Source: an uncultured Oscillospiraceae bacterium
Lineage (GTDB): Bacteria; Bacillota; Clostridia; Oscillospirales; Ruminococcaceae
Reading direction: 5' to 3'
Assembly: GCA_905212515.1 (NCBI GenBank)
Contig: CAJMEU010000030.1
Coordinates: forward strand, 1 to 23,210
Length of the DNA: 23,210 bases
A program made the translations under genes and the position numbers. Shown piece by piece: positions 5,580 to 13,447 of this stretch; position 1 is the stretch's first letter, and the number at the start of each line of letters is the position of its first letter. The notes below the pieces were generated by a model. It searched no databases. It was not told the origin of the DNA and saw only the letters and a program-made list of their open reading frames with translations.

Positions 5580-6968
5580 TCAATTGCTTTTCTGCCACTG
5601 TTCCGGCTGGGGCTCGGCGGCCGCCTTGGCGGCGGCCAGCATCTCGTCGGTGACGACGGGCACCTGGCCGGTGACGAACAGTTTCGACGGGGGCGGGGGC
5701 GCGGGCCAGGAGATGGGCTTCCCGTTCAACTTGTGCGTCTCCTGCGGCGCGGGGGCGGGAATCTCCACCGGGATGCCGGGCAGCTCGTCCGCCTCCGGCT
5801 GCGGCTGGGGCGCGGGCGCCCCGGCGTTGACCCAGGGGGAAGGGGCCGGCGCCGCGGCAGCGGGAACGGCGGCAGAAGCGGCGGCTTGTACGGCGGGCGC
5901 GGTGCTGAGGGCCGCGTTGCGCTGGGCGATGCGCTCTGCCTCGGCCTTGCGGGCCAGTTCGGCCAGGCGGGCCTCCTCGGCGGCGGCCACCTGGCCGGGA
6001 CGCACCTGGCCCAGGCGCGCGGCCTCGGCCATGCGCAATTGCTCGGCCCGGCGCTGGGCTTCCACCCTGCGGGCCTGTTCCAGCACGGCGGGATCCACCG
6101 GGCGCTGGGGGGCGGGGGACGGCGGGGCGGCCTGTTGCTGTGCCGGGCGCGCCGCCGCGGCTTGCTCCTGCGCCAAACGGGCCGCCTGGGCCTCTTCGGC
6201 TTGGCGCCGGGTCTCAGCCTTCAGCGCTGCCTCCTCGGCCTGGCGCCGGGTCTCGGCCTTCAGCGCGGCCTCCTCGGCCTGGCGCTGGGCCTCGGCTTGT
6301 AAGGCCAGTTCCGCCTGGTGGGCCGCTTCGGCGCGGGCCTGTTCCTGGGCGATGCGCTGGGCCTCGGCCTGGGCCTGGCGGCGGGCCGCCTCGGCGGCCT
6401 GGGCCTGTTCCAGCGCGCGGCGGCGGGCTTCCGCCTCCACCTGGGCTTGCTGGTCCACGGCTTTGAAATTGATGGGTTTCCAGGGGCGGTGGGCCGTCTG
6501 CCCGTCCGGTGTGTCCTCCTCTTCATCCTCGTCCAATTGGGCGGAGATGGGCGTGGCGATGGACACGAAGGGCGAGGACTGACCGTTTTCATCCTGGACG
6601 CCCATGTCGTTCATGACGCGGGCCATCACGGGCCGCGCCGGGCCGTCGTCCGCGGGCGGCGCGTCCTGCGGGGGCGCCGGCGGTTCTTCCGGCTGGCCGC
6701 CAAGCTGTTCTTTTTGCTGCGTGCGCGCGCGCTCGGCGTCGAAACGCACAATCTCGGCCAGGGCGCGGATTTCCTGCACCTTGCAGATCACCAGGCCCAC
6801 AATGGCCACGGCCAGCGCGCCGGTGCACACGATCATCAGCCAACGCAGCTCGGTGCCGAACACGTCGCTGCCCAGCAGCAGCCAAAGGCATACCACCAAG
6901 CCGCACACAAGGCCCAGCACGGTGAGGATGGTGGCGAGGATCTTTCGGATCAGTTCTTTTTTTGCCAT
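5580..6968 (-). CDS. Membrane-anchored Ala/Glu/Arg-rich coiled-coil protein (TolA-like)
   Basis: 462 aa. Two membrane helices are close to the N-terminus (about residues 10-33 and 43-63) after a basic MAKKELIRK start. A charged linker with PEEPPAPP and an acidic run (DEDEEED) follows. A long coiled coil (about residues 170-350) is rich in A, E, Q and R with repeating RRQAEEAALKAE units. The tail is Pro/Ala-rich, ending around LFVTGQVPVVTDEMLAAAKA. The coiled coil resembles TolA and other low-complexity periplasmic or cytoplasmic spacers; this is composition, not proven homology. ATG at 6968 follows TAGGAG. It lies 113 nt downstream of upp and may be read from the same transcript. The function is unknown, with scaffold or envelope roles possible. 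Confidence 0.75.
   Translation of the reverse strand: MAKKELIRKILATILTVLGLVCGLVVCLWLLLGSDVFGTELRWLMIVCTGALAVAIVGLVICKVQEIRALAEIVRFDAERARTQQKEQLGGQPEEPPAPPQDAPPADDGPARPVMARVMNDMGVQDENGQSSPFVSIATPISAQLDEDEEEDTPDGQTAHRPWKPINFKAVDQQAQVEAEARRRALEQAQAAEAARRQAQAEAQRIAQEQARAEAAHQAELALQAEAQRQAEEAALKAETRRQAEEAALKAETRRQAEEAQAARLAQEQAAAARPAQQQAAPPSPAPQRPVDPAVLEQARRVEAQRRAEQLRMAEAARLGQVRPGQVAAAEEARLAELARKAEAERIAQRNAALSTAPAVQAAASAAVPAAAAPAPSPWVNAGAPAPQPQPEADELPGIPVEIPAPAPQETHKLNGKPISWPAPPPPSKLFVTGQVPVVTDEMLAAAKAAAEPQPEQWQKSN
6202..6279 (-). repeat. 39-bp tandem repeat, two copies
   Basis: Copies at 6202-6240 and 6241-6279 differ at two bases. Each encodes the same 13-residue coiled-coil unit (AEEAALKAETRRQ register). 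A shorter degenerate copy starts at 6280. This is a likely site of recent in-frame duplication and of length variation between strains. Confidence 0.85.
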
Positions 6969-7081
6969 GAGGTCAAACTCCTAAGCTTTTTTGCACAAAA
7001 GCCGGGCAGAGACGCCGCGGCGCGGGGCGTCTGCCGCCCGCGCCCAAAGGCATCTGCCCAGCCAGTGGAAGGAAAAGCCGG

Positions 7082-7711
7082 TTATTTTGTGCCGAAGATG
7101 CGGTCTCCGGCATCGCCCAGGCCGGGTACGATGTAGCCGTTCTCGTTCAGTTTCTCGTCCATGGCGGCCACGTAGATGTCCACGTCCGGGTGAACGGCCT
7201 TCAGGCGCTCGAAGCCTTCGGGCGCGGCGATGATGCCGATGAACTTGATGTTCTTGACGCCGCGCTTCTTGATCTGGGTGATGGCGTCACAGGCGCTGCC
7301 GCCGGTGGCCAGCATGGGGTCCAGCACGATGACTTCGCGCTCGGCGATGTCGCTGGGCAGCTTGCAGTAATATTCCACGGGCTCTAGCGTCTCCTCGTTG
7401 CGGTACAGGCCGATGTGGCCCACCTTGGCCGCGGGGATCAGACTGAGCATGCCGTCCACCATGCCCAGGCCCGCGCGAAGGATGGGCACCAGAGCCAGCT
7501 TGCGGCCGGCCAGCATTTTGGTTTTGGCGATGGCGATGGGCGTTTCCACCTCCACTTCCTCGGTGGGCAGGTCCCGCGTGGCCTCGTAGCACAGCAGCAT
7601 CGCCAGCTCGCTGACAAGCTCTTTGAATTCCTTCGTGCCGGTGTTTTTGCTGCGCAGCAGGCTTACTTTATGCTGGACCAGGGGATGTTCCACAACCATT
7701 GCTTTGCTCAT
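7082..7711 (-). CDS. upp: Uracil phosphoribosyltransferase
   Basis: Converts uracil and PRPP to UMP and pyrophosphate in pyrimidine salvage (cytoplasm). About 209 aa, the usual length. Family motifs are NTGTKEFKELVSELAMLLCYEATRD, the loop LVPILRAGLGMVDGML, and the PRPP-binding segment VIVLDPMLATGGSACDAI. The C-terminal uracil-binding region is ENGYIVPGLGDAGDRIFGTK. Two candidate starts exist. The ATG at 7711 is preferred because AAAGGAG then sits 9 nt upstream; the ATG at 7717 would be only 3 nt from it. It lies 48 nt downstream of rpiB and is probably co-transcribed with the tsaE-tsaB-rpiB run. Confidence 0.97.
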   Translation of the reverse strand: MSKAMVVEHPLVQHKVSLLRSKNTGTKEFKELVSELAMLLCYEATRDLPTEEVEVETPIAIAKTKMLAGRKLALVPILRAGLGMVDGMLSLIPAAKVGHIGLYRNEETLEPVEYYCKLPSDIAEREVIVLDPMLATGGSACDAITQIKKRGVKNIKFIGIIAAPEGFERLKAVHPDVDIYVAAMDEKLNENGYIVPGLGDAGDRIFGTK

Positions 7712-7759
7712 TTTCATACGCTCCTTTGTTGATTGATACGTCTATGGAAAGGGGATCGC

Positions 7760-8212
7760 TCAGCAGTTTTCAATGTCGGCCAGCTTGGCCACGCGCAGCG
7801 CGTGGCGGCCGCCCTCGAATTCGGTGGAGAGGAAGATGTCCGCCAGCTCGCAGGCGAGGCCGGGGCCCACCACGCGGCCGCCCATGCACAGGACGTTGGC
7901 GTCGTTGTGCAGACGGGTGTACTTGGCGCTGAACGTGTCCGAACAGCAGCAGGCGCGGATGCCTTTGATCTTGTTGGCGGCCATGGAGATGCCCACGCCC
8001 GTGCCGCAGAACAGCAGCGCGCGGCTGCACGTGCCGTCCAGCACAGCCTGGCAGGGGGGCACGGCCATGTCGGGATAATCCACGGATTCCTCGCTGAACG
8101 TGCCGAAATCCTGGCAGGGGATGCCCTGGGATTCCAGGTGCTGCTTGATGGCCTCTTTGAGGGCGTAGCCGCCGTGGTCGGCGCCCAGGGCGATGGGTTT
8201 TACAGTGTTCAT
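7760..8212 (-). CDS. rpiB: Ribose-5-phosphate isomerase B
   Basis: Interconverts ribose-5-phosphate and ribulose-5-phosphate (pentose phosphate pathway, cytoplasm). 150 aa, the normal RpiB/LacAB length. Active-site features are visible: ADHGG at residues 11-15, FCGTGVGIS with the catalytic base Cys69 and the anion-hole loop, RACCCSD at 86-92, and LHNDANVLCMGGR at 101-113. ATG at 8212 overlaps the tsaB stop in an ATGA junction, so the two are translationally coupled. Allose-6-phosphate isomerase is a related alternative, but the housekeeping context favours RpiB. Confidence 0.96.
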   Translation of the reverse strand: MNTVKPIALGADHGGYALKEAIKQHLESQGIPCQDFGTFSEESVDYPDMAVPPCQAVLDGTCSRALLFCGTGVGISMAANKIKGIRACCCSDTFSAKYTRLHNDANVLCMGGRVVGPGLACELADIFLSTEFEGGRHALRVAKLADIENC

Positions 8213-8934
8213 GCGTCGTTCTCACTTTCTGCAAGGCCCAGGCGGGCGGCGCGTTCGCGCTGCGCCTGGCTGAGCCGGTGATAGCGGGGGACAAGATCGG
8301 CGGCGGACACCGCCTGCGCGCCGTTTTGGGCGGCAAAGCAGACGCCGGCGGCGCGGCCCGTGCGGAAGGCCTCCGGGGCGAGGCGCAGACGCGCCGCGCC
8401 GGCAGGGGCCAGGGCTTCGTAAACAAGATGGGCGCCGTCGCCCAGCAGGGTGACAGGCCCTTCCAGGCCGGCCAGGACATCGGCCAGGCTGGCCGCAGGG
8501 GCGCTTGCGTCCTCGTGCAGGCGCAGCACTTGGGCGGCACCTTTTTCCTGCGTGACGCGGAAGGCCGCCCAGTACACTTCGCCGCGGCGGGCGTCCAGGG
8601 CACACAGCACGTCGTCCCACAGGGGCACGCCCCAGCACAGGGCCTCCAGGGTGGAGACACCGGCGCAGGGCTTTCCGGCGGCCATGGCCAGGCCCTTGAC
8701 CGTGGCCAGGCCGATGCGCAGGCCGGTGAAACTGCCGGGGCCGGCGCTGGCGGCGAACAGATCCACCCCGGCCGGGGTGAGGCCCGTGGCCGCGAAAGCC
8801 GCCTGACACAGGGGCAGCAGCGTCTCGGAATGGGTGAGCCCCGCGGACAGCGTGGCTTCATACAGCAGCCGGCCGTCCCGCACCAGGGCCACGCCGGCGG
8901 TTTTGCCGGCGGAATCGAGGCCGAAAATGGTCAC
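8209..8934 (-). CDS. tsaB: tRNA threonylcarbamoyladenosine biosynthesis protein TsaB
   Basis: TsaB is the inactive ASKHA-fold partner of TsaD in making the t6A modification at position 37 of ANN-decoding tRNAs; with TsaE it forms the TsaBDE complex. 241 aa, typical. The N-terminal ATPase-like strand is IFGLDSAGKTAGVALVRDG, then THSETLLPL, and the signature ASAGPGSFTGLRIGLATVKGL. The start is GTG at 8934 with GGAGG upstream, overlapping the tsaE stop; the 3' end overlaps the rpiB start. Neither tsaD nor rimI is adjacent here, so tsaD must be elsewhere in the genome (inference). Confidence 0.95.
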   Translation of the reverse strand: MTIFGLDSAGKTAGVALVRDGRLLYEATLSAGLTHSETLLPLCQAAFAATGLTPAGVDLFAASAGPGSFTGLRIGLATVKGLAMAAGKPCAGVSTLEALCWGVPLWDDVLCALDARRGEVYWAAFRVTQEKGAAQVLRLHEDASAPAASLADVLAGLEGPVTLLGDGAHLVYEALAPAGAARLRLAPEAFRTGRAAGVCFAAQNGAQAVSAADLVPRYHRLSQAQRERAARLGLAESENDA

Positions 8935-9362
8935 AGCGCGCCTCCTTCAATGGCGATGCGCCGGCCGTCCTCCTCGCCGGGCAAATGGCTGAGGGCGATG
9001 CGGATGGCCGGTTCGCCGGCCAATAGGGAGGCGACGTTCTCGCTCCATTCGGCGGCGACGACCGCGCCGGCGTCCAGATAATCGTAAAACCCGCTGGTCT
9101 CCAGATCGGCCAGGGAGGATACGCGGTAGAGGTCGAAATGGGCCAGGGGAATGGGGCCGCGATAATAGTTCACAATGGAGAAGGTGGGGCTGGACACAGG
9201 GTCCGTGCAGCCCAGGCCCTGGGCGAGCCCTTGGCAGAAGGCCGTTTTGCCCGCGCCCAGGCCGCCGGTGAATAGGATCAGCTCGCCCCCGCGCAGGGTG
9301 CCGGCCAGGCGGCGGCCCAACTGGACGGTCTCCTCTTTCGAGTGGGTATCGTATACAGCCAC
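8931..9362 (-). CDS. tsaE: tRNA threonylcarbamoyladenosine biosynthesis ATPase TsaE
   Basis: P-loop ATPase of the TsaBDE complex for tRNA t6A synthesis. 143 aa. The Walker A motif GGLGAGKT is at residues 33-40, followed by SSPTFSIVNYY (switch region), HFDLYR at 75-80 and EWSE at 105-108, all standard in this family. Start is GTG at 9362, with AAGGAAGG 8 nt upstream. First gene of the coupled run tsaE-tsaB-rpiB. AT-rich DNA with TATAAT-like elements sits at 9398-9415 (minus strand), but no -35 of good quality is visible. Confidence 0.95.
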   Translation of the reverse strand: MAVYDTHSKEETVQLGRRLAGTLRGGELILFTGGLGAGKTAFCQGLAQGLGCTDPVSSPTFSIVNYYRGPIPLAHFDLYRVSSLADLETSGFYDYLDAGAVVAAEWSENVASLLAGEPAIRIALSHLPGEEDGRRIAIEGGAL

Positions 9363-9420
9363 GCTTTGCGCCTTCCTTTATCTTGATGGATTCCTGCGTA
9401 TACTAGCTTATTATATAACA

Positions 9421-9456
9421 AAAGCACCCCCGCTGTAAACCCTGCGGGGGTGCTTT
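9421..9456 (-). terminator. Terminator of the DUF378 gene
   Basis: Perfect 13-bp stem AAAGCACCCCCGC (9421-9433) with GCGGGGGTGCTTT (9444-9456). On the minus strand it ends in T4 and AT-rich DNA. It separates the DUF378 gene from the tsaE operon. Confidence 0.85.
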
Positions 9457-9491
9457 CCCAATGGAAATTTATTGTGGTTTGCCGCCGCCGG

Positions 9492-9704
9492 TCACTGCCC
9501 GGAAGCCTGGGCGTCGGAGGTGAACAGGCTGGGGATGGCACAGATGGCCGCCGCGCCCACGATGGTAAACACCGCGCGGGACAGAAGGCTTTGTGCGCCG
9601 CCGAACAGCCAGGCCACCAGGTTGAAGTTGAAAAGCCCCACCAGGCCCCAGTTGATGCCGCCGACGATCACCAGGATCACGCAGATTTTGTAAAACCAGT
9701 TCAT
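9492..9704 (-). CDS. DUF378 domain-containing small membrane protein
   Basis: 70 aa. Two membrane helices with the DUF378 signature VGGINWGLVGLFNFNLVAWLFG at about residues 14-35, then a second helix around VFTIVGAAAICAI and a short polar tail. The family's function is not established. ATG at 9704 follows AAAGGATG. It is a single-gene unit: a terminator lies 35 nt downstream and the upstream gene ends 110 nt away, across AT-rich DNA (9760-9800) with an imperfect palindrome ATAC-N5-GTAT at 9760-9772. Confidence 0.92.
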   Translation of the reverse strand: MNWFYKICVILVIVGGINWGLVGLFNFNLVAWLFGGAQSLLSRAVFTIVGAAAICAIPSLFTSDAQASGQ

Positions 9705-9814
9705 AAAGCCACATCCTTTCCTGTGGATAGGATGCGCCGGCGGCCAGGGGATTATGCAATACGAATTGTATATTTTTTGAAAACTTTTCCGCTTTTAATA
9801 TACGAATGGGAAAA

Positions 9815-11236
9815 TCAATCTGCCTCCAGCGGCCAAAACTCCCGCAGGGCGGATTGGTCGTTTGCCAGCAGTCCGTCGACGGGGATGAGGGCGTAATAGC
9901 TTTCAGAGGCGAGGGCCATGTGGATGCTGCCGTCGCTTTGCAGCTTGGGGGCGCGGGATTCATTGGCGGTGTAACTGGTCAGCACCTGATCGCCCGCCCG
10001 GGCCAGCACGGACAGGGGGGCAAAAGAATCCATGACGATGCTGCCAGCGGTCAGCTCCCGTTTTTCGCCCGTATCGGAGCGCACGGCATAGTGCAGCGTC
10101 TCAAGGGCAAAATCGTCCGGACGGCTGGGGTCGCTGCGGTCCACGGGCTCGTCCACCAGCAGCCAGCCGTCCAGCGCGGCGCGGATGGGGGGAAGGAAGT
10201 CTGGCAGGCAGCGTTCGTCCAGCGCGGCCAGGGTGAGGGATCCTTCCCCGGTGAGGGGGTCGATGGTGCGGTAGGCCCTGTGCGCCCAATCCGGCAGGTA
10301 GATCTTGCCGTCCAATACCTGGGCCAGATTCTCGCCGCAGGAGACGGCTCCTTCGCCGGGCGCTGCCCCATAGGGGATATCGCCGGGCAGGGCCCAGCCG
10401 GCGATGTCCCGCCGGGCGCCGGTGTCCACGTTGATGGCCGTGAAGGTGAAAGCGCTGTAATCGTCCCGATCATGCTTCACCAGCAGTTCCCGCCCCAGGG
10501 CGCCGAACAAATAATCGCTGCCGGTGGCGCAGCTCATTCCCTGGACAAGGCCGTCCACAGCCAGGTCCGCCACCTTGTCCACCCGGCCGGCAGCCGGGTC
10601 CAAGCGGCACACCTCGGCGGTGATGGAGGCCGCGATGGGAAAGCCATCGGCCGTGGTCTCGGCGCCGTAAGCGATGGTGGTGACGGGGAAGTACACAAAC
10701 GTGCCGTCCTCAAAATAGGGAACATCGTGATTGCCCCGCCGGTTGACCACAGGGCTGCCGAAAAGCTGGCCGCTGGAAAGCGTGTGCACCACGCGGCGGT
10801 TGGTGCCGTCCAGCTCCGTCACCACGATCTGGGGCGGCGCACCGTCCCAGGGGCCGCAAAAATCCACCAGGCAGCCGCCCGCCGCAAAAGGCGCGTTCAG
10901 CACCGTCAGATCGGCGAAGGCGGGGCAGGCTTCGCTGTCGTGGGCGCAGCCGGGGCTGGAGCACAGCACGATGTCCCGCATGGCGGCGTAGTCCAGATAA
11001 TGCAGCAGGTAACGGGCGTGGCCGGGCGTCAGGGCGTTGCTGGCGCTGATGGTGTAATAATAGCCGTCCCCATTGCCCTGTGAAAGAGGGCGCAGGGCGT
11101 TCGCGGCCTGGGGGGAGGGGGCCTGAGGCAGGGCCGAGCCGGAGGAAGAGGCTGGCGGGCTGAGGCTGGCAGAGACCGCGCCTCCACAGGCGGACAGCAG
11201 GACGGCGCAGAGCAGAAGGACAGACAGGCGCTTCAT
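9815..11236 (-). CDS. Secreted lipoprotein, beta-propeller-like, with Cys/His motif
   Basis: 473 aa. The signal peptide KRLSVLLLCAVLLSAC carries a lipobox (LSAC), so it should be lipid-anchored outside the membrane. A Ser/Pro/Ala linker follows. Near residues 90-107 there is a compact motif CSSPGCAHDSEACPAF (C-x4-C-x-H-x4-C), a pattern seen in many clostridial lipoproteins of unknown role. The rest reads as repeating beta-strand units (for example VVTELDGTNRRVVHTL, VYFPVTTI, KIYLPDWAHRAYRTIDPLTG), consistent with a DUF5050-like or beta-propeller fold (inference). ATG at 11236 is chosen because AAAAGGAG lies 8 nt upstream; an in-frame GTG at 11245 lies in the spacer. It sits 51 nt after the membrane protein gene and may belong to that operon. 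Confidence 0.8.
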   Translation of the reverse strand: MKRLSVLLLCAVLLSACGGAVSASLSPPASSSGSALPQAPSPQAANALRPLSQGNGDGYYYTISASNALTPGHARYLLHYLDYAAMRDIVLCSSPGCAHDSEACPAFADLTVLNAPFAAGGCLVDFCGPWDGAPPQIVVTELDGTNRRVVHTLSSGQLFGSPVVNRRGNHDVPYFEDGTFVYFPVTTIAYGAETTADGFPIAASITAEVCRLDPAAGRVDKVADLAVDGLVQGMSCATGSDYLFGALGRELLVKHDRDDYSAFTFTAINVDTGARRDIAGWALPGDIPYGAAPGEGAVSCGENLAQVLDGKIYLPDWAHRAYRTIDPLTGEGSLTLAALDERCLPDFLPPIRAALDGWLLVDEPVDRSDPSRPDDFALETLHYAVRSDTGEKRELTAGSIVMDSFAPLSVLARAGDQVLTSYTANESRAPKLQSDGSIHMALASESYYALIPVDGLLANDQSALREFWPLEAD

Positions 11237-11287
11237 AAAAACCACTCCTTTTGCCCCAGCTTATCACGGCGTTGTTGCAGAAATGTT

Positions 11288-11872
11288 TCAGAAAACGCCC
11301 GCCGCCAGCAGGGCAACGCCCGCCGCCGTCAACAGGGCCAGCGCCAGCAGCGCCGCCCCATTCTGGCGGCCGCAGGGCGGCAGCTCCGGCTTTTGTCTGT
11401 TCACGTACCGGTTGTGGGCCAGGCAGAACGCCAGATAGCTGCCCGCCACGCCCAATAGATAGAGGCCGCCGGCCACCGGGGCGGAGGGCACCGCGAACAA
11501 CAGCCACACCAGCAGCGGCACCAGCCCGCCGGCCAGGATATGAACGGCCAGCAGCACGGAAAAATAGACGTTGGTGCGCGGCGGCAGGCCTTCCCGCAGA
11601 GGATTTGTGTCGATCTCCACGTGATAGACGCCGGCCGACAGCTGGTACAGCGGCCAGGCCAGTACCAGGCAGAGGATCACCAGCCCCAGGGCGGTGGGCA
11701 GGAATTTTTGCCCTTTGTCCGACAGCTGGGTGAGGTTGAACGCGACCAGCAGCAGCAAAACAGGCGAACGGGCGGAGAAGCGATAGTGGGCGCGCAGAAT
11801 GGAAAGCTCGGTGCGCTCGTCCAAAGTATCTTCCATATAGGGCAGTTCAGTGAAAAGGTTCAGCCTTGCCAT
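11288..11872 (-). CDS. Membrane protein, short paralog of the next gene
   Basis: 194 aa with about five hydrophobic segments. The N-terminus MARLNLFTELPYMEDTLDERTEL matches the neighbour's MLRLNLFTEVRTMESVLDERTEL almost residue for residue. Further matches are WPLYQL/WPWYQL and LAHNRYV/LAHNLYV followed by PPC. It ends where the paralog's extracellular domain would begin. The ATG at 11872 is preferred over 11878: it aligns with the paralog start and has AAAGGTGG at 7-nt spacing. The gene follows its paralog by 23 nt, so it is co-transcribed. No known family is recognised. Function unknown. Confidence 0.8.
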   Translation of the reverse strand: MARLNLFTELPYMEDTLDERTELSILRAHYRFSARSPVLLLLVAFNLTQLSDKGQKFLPTALGLVILCLVLAWPLYQLSAGVYHVEIDTNPLREGLPPRTNVYFSVLLAVHILAGGLVPLLVWLLFAVPSAPVAGGLYLLGVAGSYLAFCLAHNRYVNRQKPELPPCGRQNGAALLALALLTAAGVALLAAGVF

Positions 11873-11895
11873 GTCCATACCACCTTTCGATGCAT

Positions 11896-13101
11896 TCAGC
11901 CCAATTGGGCCAGGGCGTCGTTCATCTGCCGGGCGGCCGCCGCGCCCTGGGCGGTCAGCACGCTGGAGGCTTGATACCGGCGTCCCTCCACGGTGGATTC
12001 GCAGTCGAAGCGCACCAGCTGGCCGTCCGCGTCCACAGTGTACACGCAGGGGCTGCTGGCCCAGAACTGCCGGCCTGAGCGGCGTTCCCAGTAACGCTGG
12101 TTGTACGTCACCCGGTAGACGGCGCCGCCGCCGGGCTGCGGCTCAACGGACCAGGCGGAGATATCGCTGCTGAGGATGGAGGGATAGGGCGAGAGGAAAC
12201 AGGGGAGAAGCTCGAGCCCCGTAGGAGCGGACTCGATCCACTGGCCGGCGGCATATTGCCAATAGGAGACGCTCCAATTGTTGGAGTTGGTGGAGATATC
12301 CGCCTGCTTCCAAGCCGTGCCGTCGTCGTACACCAGCAGCAGAGTGCGGTCCTGCCCGGGCGTCAGCGGCATATCGTAGCCGGTGTAGATAAAGTGCTCG
12401 CCATTCAAATTCACGTCGTTTTCGTACACGGCCGGGGCGTCCAGCTGCTGATAAGCGGCCTGCAAGGGGCGCAGGTCTTCCACATAGAGGGTGCCGCGCA
12501 GCACGGGGTTCGTGGCGGCGGCCCAAATGCCCAGGGCCAGCAGCAAGGCAAAGGCCGCGGCCGCCACCCGGTTTTGTATTTTGCAGGGGGGCAGGGCGGC
12601 ACCGTATTCCGGCCCCTGGCCGCGCACGTACAGGTTGTGGGCCAGGGCAAGGGCGGCGTACACTAGGCACATACCCAGCGGCAGCAGCGAGAAGAACAAC
12701 CCCAGCGCGCCGTCCTGCGACTGGGTGAAGCCATCCACCACAATGGGCAGGAACATGCCGCCGAAGATCACGTACACGGCCAGGCTGCCCGCGCCCGGCG
12801 CGCCGAACCCGCGTTTGCGGGTGGAGAGGTCCAGCCGGAACAGGCCCCGGTAAAGCTGATACCAGGGCCAGCCCAGCAGCCACAGGAACAGCACCGCCAC
12901 CACCAAACTGCCCAACAGGCGCACGGGCATGGCGTCACTGCGGTTCAGGCACACCAGCACCAGCAGGTAGATGGGCAGGCCCATCAGCCGCATGGAACCG
13001 GTGATATAATCATAAAAGCGGTGCAGGGTGTCCAGTTCGGTGCGCTCGTCCAGCACCGATTCCATGGTGCGCACCTCGGTAAACAAGTTCAGCCGCAGCA
13101 T
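11896..13101 (-). CDS. Membrane protein with C-terminal extracytoplasmic domain
   Basis: 401 aa. The N-terminal ~30 residues are polar (LRLNLFTEVRTMESVLDERTEL), followed by four to five membrane helices up to about residue 205 (ending AAFALLLALGIWAAAT). The next ~190 residues are soluble, rich in Tyr, Trp and Asn (YENDVNLNGEHFIYTGY; NSNNWSVSYWQYAAG), and probably lie outside the cell. The soluble part is reminiscent of DUF2812-like or sensor domains, but I cannot assign it. ATG at 13101 has GGGAGGTG upstream, inside the end of the XRE regulator gene. Membrane proteins directly behind a small XRE regulator are often controlled by it. It is the longer paralog of the gene at 11288-11872. Confidence 0.8.
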   Translation of the reverse strand: MLRLNLFTEVRTMESVLDERTELDTLHRFYDYITGSMRLMGLPIYLLVLVCLNRSDAMPVRLLGSLVVAVLFLWLLGWPWYQLYRGLFRLDLSTRKRGFGAPGAGSLAVYVIFGGMFLPIVVDGFTQSQDGALGLFFSLLPLGMCLVYAALALAHNLYVRGQGPEYGAALPPCKIQNRVAAAAFALLLALGIWAAATNPVLRGTLYVEDLRPLQAAYQQLDAPAVYENDVNLNGEHFIYTGYDMPLTPGQDRTLLLVYDDGTAWKQADISTNSNNWSVSYWQYAAGQWIESAPTGLELLPCFLSPYPSILSSDISAWSVEPQPGGGAVYRVTYNQRYWERRSGRQFWASSPCVYTVDADGQLVRFDCESTVEGRRYQASSVLTAQGAAAARQMNDALAQLG

Positions 13102-13104
13102 CGT

Positions 13105-13299
13105 TCACACCTCCCAAAATAGTTGGTCCAGCGTCTTGCCCAGCGCCTTGCACAGGGCTACACACAGGTTCAGGGTGGGGTTGTAGTCCCCGCGCTCGAT
13201 CATATTCACCGTTTGGCGCGACACGCCCACCGCGCGCGCCAGGTCGTCTTGTGAAAAGCCTTTTTCCTTGCGGGCGGCTTTCATCCGCTCATTGGGCAT
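13105..13299 (-). CDS. Small XRE-family (Cro/CI-type HTH) regulator
   Basis: 64 aa, almost entirely one helix-turn-helix domain: MKAARKEKGFSQDDLARAVG, then VSRQTVNMIERGDYNPTLNL (recognition helix) and CVALCKALGKTLDQLFWEV. This is the compact type with a YNP loop that often governs an adjacent membrane protein operon. ATG at 13299 follows CAGGAGGTG at 6-nt spacing; the upstream in-frame start at 13320 is inside the operator region. It is the first gene of a unit with the two paralogous membrane proteins (3-nt gap to the next start). Two matching inverted repeats over its promoter suggest autoregulation. Confidence 0.93.
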   Translation of the reverse strand: MPNERMKAARKEKGFSQDDLARAVGVSRQTVNMIERGDYNPTLNLCVALCKALGKTLDQLFWEV

Positions 13300-13314
13300 G
13301 GTACACCTCCTGAA

Positions 13315-13378
13315 TGTCAAATATATCTGACAATTTTAAGATAGCACAAGGCGGAATTTTTGTCAACTATATTTGACA
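13315..13378 (-). promoter_or_regulatory. Promoter with twin TGTCA-N8-TGACA operators
   Basis: Minus-strand promoter: -35 TTGACA (13366-13361), 17-bp spacer, -10 TATCTT (13343-13338). Operator A (13361-13378) is TGTCA-N8-TGACA and covers the -35. Operator B (13315-13332) has the same TGTCA-N8-TGACA architecture and lies just downstream of the -10, around the transcription start. Both spacers are AT-rich. Centre-to-centre distance is 46 bp. This is best explained as the binding pair of the XRE regulator encoded next to it. Confidence 0.75.
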
Positions 13379-13447
13379 AAAAAGCGGCGAAATCCACGGC
13401 GAAGCTCGACTGCTGGTTTACAGAAGGCTTTTTTGCCGGCCGTGCGA

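Noticed and set aside
5512..5598. Longer start (ATG at 5598) for the 146-aa protein
   Set aside because: It would add 29 residues encoded by a GC-rich hairpin and overlap the upstream gene; the ATG at 5511 has its own ribosome binding site.
5062..6582. 506-codon open frame on the plus strand
   Set aside because: It is the antisense of the Ala/Glu/Arg coiled-coil gene; low-complexity Trp/Ser/Ala composition and no ribosome binding site. Similar antisense frames over 1358-2767, 9806-11083 and 16688-17809 are rejected for the same reason.
7010..7032. Hairpin between upp and the coiled-coil gene as a terminator
   Set aside because: 7-bp stem without a T tract on the minus strand; may be a processing or attenuating structure, but not supported.
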